From assembly GCF_937997535.1 (NCBI RefSeq), contig NZ_CALKTT010000003.1, positions 27,865 through 91,864 of the forward strand: 64,000 bases of DNA, given 5' to 3'. This document shows positions 9,381-18,897 of the stretch, piece after piece (position 1 is the first letter of the stretch; each line of letters starts with the position of its first letter). The position numbers and the translations under genes were made by a program. Source of the stretch: an uncultured Campylobacter sp. Lineage in GTDB: Bacteria > Campylobacterota > Campylobacteria > Campylobacterales > Campylobacteraceae. The notes under the pieces are model-generated. The model saw only the letters and a program-made list of their open reading frames with translations, made no database searches and had not been told where the DNA came from.

Positions 9381-10520
9381 TTACTCAAAAAATCCCTTTT
9401 TCACGAGCTTGCCCTCTTTCACGCAAAACTCCCCTTTTGCGATCACGCTATCTAGGTTTAGAGCTTCGTCAAATACCGCAAAATCAGCGTCAAAGCCTAC
9501 TTTTATCTCACCCTTGCCGCTTAGATTTAGGTATTTTGCGACGTTTTTGCCCATCATGCTTAGCGCTTGCGGGATGGTTAGGATTTTATTTTTGACGCAG
9601 GCCCGAATGACCTCTAAATTCGTCTCGCACGAAGCGCAGCCGTAGCCCACTAGCGCACCGTTCTCGTCAAATCTAGGCACACTGCCGTTGCCGTCCGAGC
9701 TCATCGTTAGGCGCTCTAAATTTAGCCCGTTAGCAAGCCCGTACGCTATAACTTCGTGAAGCGGGTCAAATTTACTTCCGCCGCTCGTGATGTCGATGTA
9801 GCCGCCTATTTTTTGAAATTTGATCGCCTCGTCAAAGAGCTCCTTCGTCCGCGCGCAGTGCGTCGGCGAAAAGTAATTAACCGGGAACGAATAGTCCTTG
9901 ATCACGCTAAAAATCAGGTCAAATTTATCCGCGAGCCCGCCCATATGCATATGCAGCACGCCGCCTTTTTTCGAGATCATACCGCCGATGCGGATCTGCG
10001 TCAGGGTCTTGATGAGCTCCTGCGCGGTCGGGTAGCTGCCGCGGTTGTCGCTCATCGCGATCTTACAGCCGATGACCTTGTCGATGAGTACCAGATCGCG
10101 CGTGACGGAGCCCGTAAATGTAACGCTAGGCAGCGCGTAAGAGCCCGTGTGGATGAAGGTCGAAATGCCCTCGTATTCAAGCGCCTTGGCCTTTGAGTAG
10201 AGATTCTCTAAGCTCCTCGTGCACCCGTCGGTACCCAGCGTGCCTACGACTGTCGTCGTGCCGTAGCGGATGATCCCAGATAGCGTTATTTCGGGCGTTC
10301 GAGAGTGATAGCCCGCCTCGCCTCCGCCGCCCGTGATGTGCACGTGCTGATCGATGAGTCCGGGCGCTAAAATTTTGCCCTCTAGATCGTAAATTTCAAG
10401 TCCCTCGATACGAAAATCAAGCCCCTTAGAAACGGCTAAAATTTTACCTCCGCCGAGCAAAACGTCGCTCCTGCCGACATGCTCTGGCGCGTATAGATCG
10501 GCATTTTTAAGTAACAGCAT
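9381..10520 (-). CDS. iadA: isoaspartyl dipeptidase (beta-aspartyl peptidase)
   Basis: A 379-residue amidohydrolase-superfamily metalloenzyme. After the N-terminal beta sandwich comes GLIDQHVHITGGGGEAGYHSR, with the metal-binding HxH at residues 59-61 and the glycine-rich loop typical of IadA. TTVVGTLGTDG and a later SSDGNGSVPRFD segment complete the active site. It cleaves beta-Asp-X dipeptides formed by protein damage. It stands alone, 285 bases from rpsB, with its own AGGAGA ribosome-binding site. Confidence 0.93.
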   Translation of the reverse strand: MLLLKNADLYAPEHVGRSDVLLGGGKILAVSKGLDFRIEGLEIYDLEGKILAPGLIDQHVHITGGGGEAGYHSRTPEITLSGIIRYGTTTVVGTLGTDGCTRSLENLYSKAKALEYEGISTFIHTGSYALPSVTFTGSVTRDLVLIDKVIGCKIAMSDNRGSYPTAQELIKTLTQIRIGGMISKKGGVLHMHMGGLADKFDLIFSVIKDYSFPVNYFSPTHCARTKELFDEAIKFQKIGGYIDITSGGSKFDPLHEVIAYGLANGLNLERLTMSSDGNGSVPRFDENGALVGYGCASCETNLEVIRACVKNKILTIPQALSMMGKNVAKYLNLSGKGEIKVGFDADFAVFDEALNLDSVIAKGEFCVKEGKLVKKGFFE

Positions 10521-10816
10521 ATTTTCTCCTTTGCTTTGGATTTTTGATTGTAAATTTTACGTTTTTTGGCTTTTTTGACTGCGATGTCGCATTGTCATTT
10601 TACATCAAATTTGATAAAAATCGGATATTTCGGTTTTGGGCGGCGAGGCGGATTTTTAAGTCGTTGCGATGAAAGCGGCGAGTTTTTAAAAAGCTTATTT
10701 TGGCGGCATATTTTGGGATTGATGGATTAAATTTAGCCCTCTACGTCAAAATTTTATAGCGTTTCGAGAAATTTTAGCGGGCTTTGCGGAGAAATTTTAT
10801 ATACTATTTTTGCTTT
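10521..10816. other. intergenic region, no gene seen
   Basis: AT-rich spacer between the PgeF-like gene and iadA. I see no gene, RNA or strong hairpin. It should hold the iadA promoter. Confidence 0.5.
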
Positions 10817-11551
10817 TCATCCACAGAGCTTATTCATCACAAAGCCGCAGAAGCGCCCGGTAGTGCCATCTCTGCGGTATGAAAAATGTCGCTCGCTCTC
10901 GAAGGTGCAGCGTGGATCGAATTTAACGTTTCGTACCCCCGCAGCTGCGAGCTCATCGCGCAGCGCGGCGTTCATATCGAAATGCCCCTGCGTTTTGTAG
11001 CGCTCAAACTCGCCCAGATCAAGCCCGCCAAGTTCATAGTTTCGCGCCTTGATATTTGCGCCCACGAAAACCCGCAAATTTGCCGCCTCACAGCCGAATT
11101 CGCTCCGCATCAAATTTATCGCATTCGTGCAGATCCGCCCTATCACGCCTGCGCGCCCCGCATGCACCGCGGCAACCACGCCGCGCCGCTCGTCCGCGAT
11201 CAGCACGGGCGAGCAGTCCGCTACCAGCACGCACAGCGCCACGCCGCGCAGATCGGTCACAAGCCCGTCGCAGGGCGAGATTTCATCGCTACCTGCGCGT
11301 AAAATTTCAACTTTGTTTGAGTGGATCTGGCGCATAAATTTTAAATTTTGCGGCCCGATACTGAGCGCGGCGGCTAAAATTTCGCGGTTTTGCGCGACGT
11401 TTTGCGGATCGTCGCCTACGTGATCCCCTAAATTTAGGCTCGCATACGCTCCGCCGCTTACGCCGCCTTCGCGCGTGCTAAAGCCCGCCAATACGCCGCG
11501 TCCGTACAATACAAACTCAAGATTTTCTCTACAAATTTCGATTTTAGCCAT
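10817..11551 (-). CDS. pgeF: PgeF/YfiH multicopper-oxidoreductase-type protein
   Basis: A 244-residue protein of the laccase-domain family (polyphenol oxidase, YfiH/YlmD). The signatures GVSGGAYASLNLGDHVGDD, the CDGLVTD segment, CSPVLIAD and AAVHAGRAGV (the zinc-binding H and C residues) are all present. It ends RHFSYRRDGTTGRFCGFV. Members act as peptidoglycan editing factors or purine nucleoside phosphorylases. The frame also offers a GTG one codon upstream; I chose the ATG at 11551. It is 10 bases from ribE, so co-transcribed with it. Confidence 0.9.
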   Translation of the reverse strand: MAKIEICRENLEFVLYGRGVLAGFSTREGGVSGGAYASLNLGDHVGDDPQNVAQNREILAAALSIGPQNLKFMRQIHSNKVEILRAGSDEISPCDGLVTDLRGVALCVLVADCSPVLIADERRGVVAAVHAGRAGVIGRICTNAINLMRSEFGCEAANLRVFVGANIKARNYELGGLDLGEFERYKTQGHFDMNAALRDELAAAGVRNVKFDPRCTFESERHFSYRRDGTTGRFCGFVMNKLCG

Positions 11552-11561
11552 CACGCGCCGC

Positions 11562-12380
11562 TTAATACAGGCTCAAAATTTTATCTACTGCATCCCACGA
11601 AAGCCCCTCTTTTTCGCCCTCGGCGCTCTCATCGCGCGCCGTGTCCATACCGCAGACGGGCTGTCCGCCGACAAAGCGTAGCTGCGCCGCGACGTATCGC
11701 GCAAGCAGATCGGTTTCAATATTTACGCGGCGCCCAATTTTGTAGCTCCCAAAGAGCGTATCTTTGAGCGTGAGCGGGATGATCGTAAGGCGAATGGCGC
11801 AGCTTTGCGCTCCGCTTTTTAAATTTGCATCCAAGGAGTTTGGATCGCGAACGGAATTCGAGCCGCTAGAATTTGGCCCGTGCAAGCTTGCGCCGTTAAA
11901 ATTTGCACAGCGCGACTCTTTGCGGTCTTTGTGAATAAAATTTCCGCCGCCCGCAAGCACTTCGTTGATCGTTAGGCTCACGCCGTCGATCGCTACCGAG
12001 CCCTTCGGCGCTAGCAGCGGCGCTATATGCAGCGGCGCATGGATAAAAAAATCGACGCCGCTTGCAAGCTTTGAAATTTTATAAATTTCGCCTACGGCAT
12101 CGACATGCCCTTGGATCAAATGCCCGTCTATGCGCTCGCCTAGCCGCATCGCTGGCTCGATATGCACCGAGCCGCGCAGGTTTTGTGCGGCGATGACGCG
12201 TGCCGTCTCGCTCGAAAGCTGCACCGCAAATCCGTCCGCAAAAAGCCGCGTCACGCTCAGGCACGCGCCGTTTACCGCGACGCTATCGCCGAGCGCTGGG
12301 CGGTATCTCGCGCGCAGGCGCAACGAATCGCCGCTAAAGCTCGCAACCTGCGCGATCTCTCTGATCAGTCCGTTAAACAT
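11562..12380 (-). CDS. ribE: riboflavin synthase alpha chain with an insertion
   Basis: Makes riboflavin from two molecules of 6,7-dimethyl-8-ribityllumazine. The duplicated lumazine-binding barrels are visible: MFNGLIREIA at the start, VNGACLSVT, GHLIQGHVD (86-94), then GVSLTINEV and the C-terminal barrel ending in DTLFGSYKIGRRVNIETD. The protein is 272 residues, against about 200 for the family. The excess is a Ser/Asn-rich segment at about 147-195 (for example NSSGSNSVRDPNSLDANL) inside the second barrel, between GVSLTINEVLAGGG and IRLTIIPLTL. Reading frame is intact, so the enzyme is probably functional. Confidence 0.95.
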   Translation of the reverse strand: MFNGLIREIAQVASFSGDSLRLRARYRPALGDSVAVNGACLSVTRLFADGFAVQLSSETARVIAAQNLRGSVHIEPAMRLGERIDGHLIQGHVDAVGEIYKISKLASGVDFFIHAPLHIAPLLAPKGSVAIDGVSLTINEVLAGGGNFIHKDRKESRCANFNGASLHGPNSSGSNSVRDPNSLDANLKSGAQSCAIRLTIIPLTLKDTLFGSYKIGRRVNIETDLLARYVAAQLRFVGGQPVCGMDTARDESAEGEKEGLSWDAVDKILSLY

Positions 12381-12482
12381 TATGAGCCTTTGGAATTTTT
12401 ACGTGATATTAGCGTAGAATTTTAAAATTTAAAGTTAAGCGAAGCTCGGCGAGCGCGAAGCCCGCCGAATGAAGTTTTGAAA

Positions 12483-12803
12483 TTATTTTTTAGAAACGAT
12501 GAAATCGGCTAGCGCTTCGATCGATTCGTCGTTGAGCGAAGCTGCTTGACCCTTCATAACGCCCATCATGCCGAATTTTCCCTTGCCGTCGCCCAAGGTG
12601 CCGTCTTTGTAGCCCTTCAGGCTAGCGATGATATCTTCCTTGCTTAGGGTGTTTAGCGCAGGTACTTTGCCGCCAAGATAAGGCTTCTCGGCGTTGGCTC
12701 CGTGACAGGCCACGCATTTTTTATACAATGTAGCGCCGTCTGCGGCAAACGCTGCCGAACTAAACGCCGCCAACGCAGCGCATGCGATTAAAACTTTTCT
12801 CAT
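12483..12803 (-). CDS. periplasmic cytochrome c553
   Basis: A 106-residue class I c-type cytochrome. A cleavable signal peptide ends near AFAAD, followed by the haem site CVACH (residues 30-34) and a Met ligand in the MGVMKGQ region. Small c553 cytochromes carry electrons between the bc1 complex and terminal oxidases or peroxidases in Campylobacter. An AAAGGAT site precedes the ATG. Confidence 0.93.
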   Translation of the reverse strand: MRKVLIACAALAAFSSAAFAADGATLYKKCVACHGANAEKPYLGGKVPALNTLSKEDIIASLKGYKDGTLGDGKGKFGMMGVMKGQAASLNDESIEALADFIVSKK

Positions 12804-13043
12804 TTTTCATCCTTTACGATTAAGTTGTAGCGCGCATTATAGTTGAAATTCTTAAATTTGCGTTTAAAAATTTGGATTAATTTCTCGCGAGCGTGAACGC
12901 AAAAAACATTTTCCGCAAGCCGCGCGCGACGGAATTTAAAGGGCATTGATCAAATTTAAAGCAGGATCGGCAAGCGCAGCTTAAAACATTACGCGAGCTG
13001 CAAGACGCCGTGTTTTAAGCAGTAAAATCCGCGGCGGTGAATT

Positions 13044-14597
13044 TTATTTGATCTGCGAAATTTCGCCGCCTTGCATCTTAAAAATTTTATCTGCAGCGCC
13101 GAAGTATTTATCATCGTGCGAGATCGCAAAGATCGTGTATCCGCGCGATTTCAGCTCTGGCAAAATCCGCTCGTAAAACTCCGTGCGAAACTGCGGATCG
13201 AGATCGGCCGCAAACTCATCGAGCATCAAAAATTTTCGCCCATCCATCAGCACGCTTACGAGCGCCAAACGCTTGCGCTGCCCGCTAGATAGGCTAGTGA
13301 TGCTAAATTTAGCCCCCTTTAGCTCAACCTTATCCTGCAAGTGCGTAAGCGCTAGCCACTCGTGCGCGATGTCCGCATCGCCCGTAGCGTAGTCGAAGAG
13401 ATAAAAATCGCTGAAAACCGCGCTTATGTTGTTGCTGTAGACGCGCAGATCAGAGGATTTAAGGGCCGCGCCATCGGCTAAAATTTCGCCCGCTTGCGGC
13501 GTATAAAGGCCCGCTAAAATCATAAAAAGCGTCGATTTTCCGCTGCCGTTTTCGCCGATTAAAAACACCGTCTCGCCTGTATTTAGCTGTAAGTTTACCC
13601 CTTTTATGCCAAATTTACCGTCGGGATACGAAAAGCTCACGTCTTTAAGCTCCAGGCTGTGCCACGGCTGCATTTGCGTAAGCTCGAAGCCCTGCACGAA
13701 CGGGTCTAAATTTAATTCTTTGATCTTTGCGTAGGCGATCTTGGCGCGCAGCACGCTAGGAAGCGAGAATATGAGCATCATCAAAGGCGCGCGCAAAAAA
13801 AGCACCGTAAGCGCGATCGTTACGGCGTTTGCGAGCTCCGCTTTGCCGCCGCTGAGCCCGAAATAAAGTACGAATCCTACGGCGCCTAGCATCATCACGT
13901 TCATAAAATTACTCGCAAACGCGCCGTAAACCTCGGCTCGCAGCGAGCTTTGGCGTAAATTTTGCGCATTGGGCAAAAAGTCGTTTTCGTATAGGCTTTT
14001 TGCTTTGGCTAGGCTTAGCGACAGCTCCTTGTGCCCCTCGATCGCCGCGGCGTAGTTTTTATACAAAACGTCCTCGTTTTGGCGGTACAGATCGTAATTT
14101 TGCATGACCTTTTTCATCAAAAAGCGATTAAAAATCATCAGCGCGCCGATCCAGACGAATAAAAACGCAAACATCATAGGCGCGATGTACAGCACGTAGA
14201 TGCCGCAAAATAGCACTATCATCGCGCCTTGAATGAGCTCGGATATGCGCATAAAACCCTCGGTCAGGCGCGAAATATCGCTAGAAAGGGACGCAAGTAG
14301 GTTCGCCTTCGACGCAGCCTCGATGCGCTCGAACTTCGTATCGATGATCTGCTTGATGATCTTGGTGCGCAGATCGAATACGAAGTCGTTTTCCATCTTG
14401 CAAAGCATAATGCGGCTTAGCACCGAAAGCAGCAAAAATAGCGCCAAGAGCGCGAAAAATAGCGCGATGATCCTGCCGCCTCTTTCGGCGCCGTCAAGTA
14501 GATATTTATTGATAAAGCTTAAAATCAAGATCCCCGAGCCGCTGTAAATCGCGTTTAACGCGAGCATCGCGAGGATTTGTTTGGTATATTTTTTCAT
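13044..14597 (-). CDS. ABC exporter, cyclic-peptide-export type
   Basis: A single polypeptide of 517 residues with an N-terminal half of about six membrane segments (for example IIALFFALLALFLLLSVL) and a C-terminal ATPase. The ATPase has Walker A GENGSGKST (about 347-355), signature LSSGQRKRLAL and Walker B FLMLDEFAADLDP. Length and the LSSGQRKRLAL form match the family of cyclic-peptide and siderophore exporters (YojI/PvdE-like). The frame can extend to a TTG four codons upstream; I chose the ATG at 14597. No peptide-synthesis genes are nearby, so the substrate is unknown. Confidence 0.85.
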   Translation of the reverse strand: MKKYTKQILAMLALNAIYSGSGILILSFINKYLLDGAERGGRIIALFFALLALFLLLSVLSRIMLCKMENDFVFDLRTKIIKQIIDTKFERIEAASKANLLASLSSDISRLTEGFMRISELIQGAMIVLFCGIYVLYIAPMMFAFLFVWIGALMIFNRFLMKKVMQNYDLYRQNEDVLYKNYAAAIEGHKELSLSLAKAKSLYENDFLPNAQNLRQSSLRAEVYGAFASNFMNVMMLGAVGFVLYFGLSGGKAELANAVTIALTVLFLRAPLMMLIFSLPSVLRAKIAYAKIKELNLDPFVQGFELTQMQPWHSLELKDVSFSYPDGKFGIKGVNLQLNTGETVFLIGENGSGKSTLFMILAGLYTPQAGEILADGAALKSSDLRVYSNNISAVFSDFYLFDYATGDADIAHEWLALTHLQDKVELKGAKFSITSLSSGQRKRLALVSVLMDGRKFLMLDEFAADLDPQFRTEFYERILPELKSRGYTIFAISHDDKYFGAADKIFKMQGGEISQIK

Positions 14598-14972
14598 CTT
14601 TCGCCCCAATGAAATTTGAGCGCAATTGTGGCAAAATTCGCTTGAAAAAACGGTTAAATTTTAAATCCGTTCTCATTTCGCAAATAAAATTTTACCCGGG
14701 TTGCGTAAAATTCCACCGCTAATCTGTGCAGGATTGCGCCGTAAACCTACGTTAAATTTTATTACGGGTGTTCTTAAAATTTCGCTGTAAGTCCGTACGG
14801 AATTTAGCCAAAAATTTGCCTATAGATTTAATCGCAAGGCTATACGAAATTTCGTTTTGATCACGCGCCACTTATCTAGCATACGAGCTGTCGCTTACAT
14901 AACGTAATTCCGCGCAAAAACAAAATTTACCGCAAGCGCGTTAAATTTTACCTTCTTGCACCAAACCACAGC
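14598..14972. other. intergenic region, no gene seen
   Basis: About 375 bases between mnmG and the ABC exporter. It contains several variants of a CGTAAAATTTTA / CGGAATTT motif like those in other gaps of this chromosome, but no gene, RNA or clear terminator that I can support. Confidence 0.5.
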
Positions 14973-16847
14973 TTATTTTAATCCAAAATTTTGTTTGATG
15001 TAGATATGTAAAATATCGATTGCGGCGGGCGTTACGCCGCTGATCTCGCTAGCGGCAAACAGCGTCGGCGGCGCAAAGCGGCTTAGCTTCTGCACGATCT
15101 CGTTACTAAGCCCTCCGATCTTGCTAAAATCGATCTGCGGCGGGATTGCGACGCCAAGCAGCCCCTTCATCCTCTCGACCTCGGCGCGCTGCATCGCGAT
15201 GTAGAAATGATACTTGCACTGCGTTAAAATTTCATCCAAAACCTCATCGCTAAAGCCCTCAAAATGCGGCGCCAGAGCAAGCAGGCCCGCCTTTGAAAAG
15301 CCGCTTTGAGAAGCGATTTTTTGCAAGTTGCAGCTTTGCGAAATGGGCTCTGCGCCGATGCTTTGCAGCAGGCTAAGCGTCTGTTTCGAAGGGGTAATCT
15401 GCGTTTTTAGTAAAAATTCCATTCCGCTTTCCACATCGAGCTTAAGCTTACGCGCCCTCTCGTAGCTCGCCTCGTCTAAAAGACCGATCTCGCGGCCGTA
15501 TTCGCTTAGGCGCAGCACGGCGTTGCCCTCGCGCAGCAGCAGGCGAAATTCCGCGCGCGAAGTAAACATTCGGTAGGGCTCATTCGTGCCTTTGGTAACC
15601 AGATCGTCGATCAAAACGCCGATATACGCCTCATCCCTGCGCAAAACCAAAGGCTGCCGCCCGCGCAAATCAAGCACGGCGTTGATGCCCGCCATCAGCC
15701 CCTGCGCCGCGGCCTCCTCGTAGCCAGTGGTGCCGTTGATCTGGCCTGCCAAAAACAGCCCGTGGATCTTTTTGGTCTCGAGGCTGTGTTTAAGCTCGGT
15801 AGGATCGATGAAATCGTACTCGATCGCATAGCCTGGGCGGACGATTTTAGCATTTTCAAAGCCTCTGATCGTGCGCAAAAACGCAATCTGCACGTCGTAA
15901 GGAAGGCTCGTAGAGAGGCCGTTTACGTAATACTCCGTAGCCTCGCGCGTCTGCGGCTCGACGAAGACGTGATGGCGGTCTCGATTTGGAAATTCATAAA
16001 TTTTAGTCTCGATGCTCGGGCAGTAGCGCGGGCCGGTGCTTGAAATTTGCCCCGTAAACATCGGCGCGCGGGCGAAATTTTCGCGGATGATCTCATGCGT
16101 GCGCTCGTTCGTGTAGGCGATGAAGCAAGCAAGCTGCTTCGGCGCAAAATTTTTGCTGCGAAAGCTGAAAGCGCGCGGATTGGCGTCGCCGTCTTGGCGC
16201 TCAAGCACGCTAAAATCGATCGTCTTAGCATCGATCCTCGGGCAGGTACCGGTCTTTAGCCGCCCCATTTGCAGCCCCAGATTTCGCAGCGATTCGGCTA
16301 GCTCGACGCTTGCTAGCTCGCCCACGCGCCCCGCTTGCAGCTTGTTCTCGCCCACGTGAATTAGCCCGTTTAAAAAGGTGCCGGCGGTGATTATCAGATC
16401 CTCGGTCTCATAAACGTTTCCAATATGGGTCTTAACGCCGCAAATACGCTGCTCGCCACCTCGCTTGCAGGTTAAAATTTCGCTCGCGATCTCCTGGCTT
16501 ATGTCCAGCCCCTGCGTGTTTAGCAGCAAATTTCGCATATAGATGCGGTATTCATCCATATCGATCTGAGCGCGCGAGCCGCGCACGGCGGGGCCCTTGC
16601 TCTCGTTTAGTATTCTAAACTGCAGCCCGCATGCATCCGCCGCAAGCCCCATCTGACCGCCCAGCGCGTCGATCTCCTTTACCAGATGCCCCTTAGCAAG
16701 GCCGCCGATTGCGGGGTTACAGCTCGCAGCGCCGATCTGTTCGGCCAAGATCGTAATTAGCAGCGTCTTTGCGCCCATTTTTGCGGCGGCCAAGCTTGCC
16801 TCGATGCCCGCGTGCCCGCCGCCCACAACGATAACGTCGTATTTCAT
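14973..16847 (-). CDS. mnmG: tRNA modification enzyme MnmG (GidA)
   Basis: FAD-dependent partner of MnmE that installs the (carboxymethyl)aminomethyl group on U34 of certain tRNAs. The 624-residue protein opens with the FAD-binding [12 protein letters not shown]. It then contains [57 protein letters not shown] and [17 protein letters not shown]. All are diagnostic. Full length and intact. Confidence 0.98.
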   Translation of the reverse strand: MKYDVIVVGGGHAGIEASLAAAKMGAKTLLITILAEQIGAASCNPAIGGLAKGHLVKEIDALGGQMGLAADACGLQFRILNESKGPAVRGSRAQIDMDEYRIYMRNLLLNTQGLDISQEIASEILTCKRGGEQRICGVKTHIGNVYETEDLIITAGTFLNGLIHVGENKLQAGRVGELASVELAESLRNLGLQMGRLKTGTCPRIDAKTIDFSVLERQDGDANPRAFSFRSKNFAPKQLACFIAYTNERTHEIIRENFARAPMFTGQISSTGPRYCPSIETKIYEFPNRDRHHVFVEPQTREATEYYVNGLSTSLPYDVQIAFLRTIRGFENAKIVRPGYAIEYDFIDPTELKHSLETKKIHGLFLAGQINGTTGYEEAAAQGLMAGINAVLDLRGRQPLVLRRDEAYIGVLIDDLVTKGTNEPYRMFTSRAEFRLLLREGNAVLRLSEYGREIGLLDEASYERARKLKLDVESGMEFLLKTQITPSKQTLSLLQSIGAEPISQSCNLQKIASQSGFSKAGLLALAPHFEGFSDEVLDEILTQCKYHFYIAMQRAEVERMKGLLGVAIPPQIDFSKIGGLSNEIVQKLSRFAPPTLFAASEISGVTPAAIDILHIYIKQNFGLK

Positions 16848-17053
16848 TTTTTGCCTTTAAATTTAAAGCCGCAATTTTAGCCAAAATAAAATTTCAAAAC
16901 GATAAATCGCGCGCAGATGTCGCGGACGAGCCGTCCGTAAAAGCTACGGCACAAAAGCGGCGCGCGAAGGGCATAAAATTCCGCGTAAAATTTTTAGCGC
17001 AAAATTCCTGCGCCTAAATTTCACACGCGAGCTTTGCTTTAAATTTAGCGTTG

Positions 17054-17059
17054 TATAAT
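17054..17059 (+). promoter_or_regulatory. -10 box of the bioB promoter
   Basis: A perfect TATAAT in the context TTGTATAATTACGC, 26 bases before the bioB start codon and followed by an AAAAAGGAT ribosome-binding site. Confidence 0.6.
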
Positions 17060-17084
17060 TACGCATTTTTTTCAAAAAGGATGA

Positions 17085-18077
17085 ATGCTGATAGATAAAG
17101 CTTATGTTTGCGCGCTGAAAGATCGCGTGACGGCGGGCTGCGAGATTGCAAAGGAGGAGGCGCTAGATCTGGCGCAATGCGAGGATTTAGGCGCGCTTTT
17201 TACGGCGGCGGATGAGATTAGACGTGAGTTTTGCGGCGATAAATTTAATCTCTGCACGATCATAAACGTAAAATCGGGGCGCTGTAGCGAGGACTGCAAA
17301 TACTGCGCGCAGTCGGCGCATTTTAACACGGGTTGCGAGACTTACGGAATTTTGGGCGAGCGGCAGGTGCTAAGCGCCGCGCTTGCGAACGAAGCCGAGC
17401 AGACGCACCGCTTTTCGCTCGTCGCCAGCGGGCGCGGAATTTCTCAAAAAAGCTCCGATTTGAGAGCATACTGCGCGATCTATGAGCGGCTGCGAAGTAA
17501 GACGCGGCTGCATCTGTGCGCCTCGCTAGGGATCGCCTCAAAGCCCGCACTGGCGCTGCTTAAAGCAAGCGGCGTGCAGACCTATCATCACAATCTCGAG
17601 ACTTCGCGAAAATTTTATCCGCAGATCTGCACGACGCACAGCTACGACGATCGCATCCAAACGATACAAAACTGCCGCGCCGTGGGGCTTGACGTATGTA
17701 GCGGCGGGATTTTCGGACTGGGCGAAAATATGGAGGATCGCATCGATATGGCGCTGCAGCTGCGAGAGCTGGGCGTTAGCTCCGTGCCGATCAATATCCT
17801 GACCCCGATCAAGGGCACTCCGCTGCAAAACGCCGCGCCGCTAGCGCACGATGAAATTTTAAAATCGATCGCGATCTACCGCTTCATCTTGCCGCGTGCG
17901 TATCTGCGCTTCGCAGGCGGCAGACGGAATTTAGGCGAGCATGTGCGCACGGCGCTTGGATGCGGCATCAACTCGGCGCTTACGGGTAATTTCCTGACCA
18001 CCACCGGCGATAGCATCGCAAGCGATAAGGCGCTTGTGGCGCAGTGCGGGTTCGACCTCGCAAAGGGCGCGGATTAG
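17085..18077 (+). CDS. bioB: biotin synthase
   Basis: Radical SAM enzyme that inserts sulfur into dethiobiotin to give biotin. The SAM [4Fe-4S] motif is C67-C71-C74 (GRCSEDCKYCAQS). NLETSRKFYPQI, GLDVCSGGIFGLGE and the C-terminal RFAGGRRNL are typical BioB segments. 330 residues, normal length. It is the first plus-strand gene after the long minus-strand block and has its own -10 box. Confidence 0.96.
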   Translation: MLIDKAYVCALKDRVTAGCEIAKEEALDLAQCEDLGALFTAADEIRREFCGDKFNLCTIINVKSGRCSEDCKYCAQSAHFNTGCETYGILGERQVLSAALANEAEQTHRFSLVASGRGISQKSSDLRAYCAIYERLRSKTRLHLCASLGIASKPALALLKASGVQTYHHNLETSRKFYPQICTTHSYDDRIQTIQNCRAVGLDVCSGGIFGLGENMEDRIDMALQLRELGVSSVPINILTPIKGTPLQNAAPLAHDEILKSIAIYRFILPRAYLRFAGGRRNLGEHVRTALGCGINSALTGNFLTTTGDSIASDKALVAQCGFDLAKGAD

Positions 18078-18116
18078 CGGCTGCGGGGAATTAAAGATAA
18101 AATTTGAAAGGCGACT

Positions 18117-18524
18117 GTGAAGTTAAAATTTTTCTCTGCCTTGATTTTAGTCGTGTTGCTTTGCGGTTGCTCGCTGCTCTCGCAGGGCGACGAGGAGGCT
18201 TCATTCTTGGTGGACGCGAGCGGATGCGATGTCGCAAGCCCGCTAAGCAAAGAGCAGTCAAACCGCTGCGCGAAGCGGCAAAAAATCGACGCCGAAGTCG
18301 CGCGAAAGGCGCAAGAGCAAGCGGTATCGCAAGATACGCTTAATTCATTCAGAGCGGACAGCGCGCAAGCACAGCAAAGAGCGCAGGAGAGGTATATCGC
18401 CACGCAGCGAAGCCTAATGCAACAGCAAACACAGCAGCAGCTGGGGCAGATGCAGCAGCTACAAAATATGCGAAATTTACAAAACGAGCAGAACTGGAAC
18501 AGGCTGCGCAATCTGGAAATATAA
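18117..18524 (+). CDS. small glutamine-rich lipoprotein
   Basis: A 135-residue protein starting with GTG, preceded by GAAAGG at good spacing. The signal peptide ends in the lipobox LLCGC (lipidated Cys19). The mature part has two further cysteines and a glutamine-rich, probably coiled-coil C-terminal half (residues about 80-130). I do not recognise the family. It is the last host gene before the prophage. Confidence 0.75.
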   Translation: MKLKFFSALILVVLLCGCSLLSQGDEEASFLVDASGCDVASPLSKEQSNRCAKRQKIDAEVARKAQEQAVSQDTLNSFRADSAQAQQRAQERYIATQRSLMQQQTQQQLGQMQQLQNMRNLQNEQNWNRLRNLEI

Positions 18525-18718
18525 GTAGCGGCGGGATTTAGCCGTGAATTTTACAATTTGATCTAAATTTTAATTCGCGCGACTTTAATTCTAGATCAAT
18601 TAGCCTCGGTAAAAATATGATGAAATTTTAATCAACATACTACAAAATCAAATGGGGTCTTAAATTTCAAGGGCAAGCAGCTGGATGATAGAAAATTTTA
18701 ATTGATTTTAAGTGATGA

Positions 18719-18742
18719 AATGGTGACCCACAGGGGATTTGA
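18719..18742 (-). other. attL, displaced 3' end of tRNA-Glu
   Basis: AATGGTGACCCACAGG plus seven of the next eight bases match the 3' end of the tRNA-Glu gene at 59209-59232. The single difference is G at 18735 against A at 59225. It is the tRNA tail (including CCA) in the same orientation as the tRNA. This marks the left edge of the prophage. Confidence 0.88.
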
Positions 18743-18897
18743 TTATAATATATATATCGCCTAAAATAGGCAATATGTAAATTTTAGTTATACACTTTTT
18801 TATACAAAAATTTTAGCAAGTATCTAGCGGGATTTATAAATTTTATGAAAAAACCAATTATACCAAAGATGCACAAAATCAAAAGAAAGGGTAGCTA
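18743..18897. promoter_or_regulatory. left-end phage region with integrase arm-like site
   Basis: AT-rich stretch between attL and terL. It contains GTTATACA at 18787-18794, followed by a second TTATACA-like run. The same octamer occurs three times near the right att site. A short inverted repeat CCTA/TAGG lies near 18761-18771. It must also hold any terL promoter. Confidence 0.5.
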
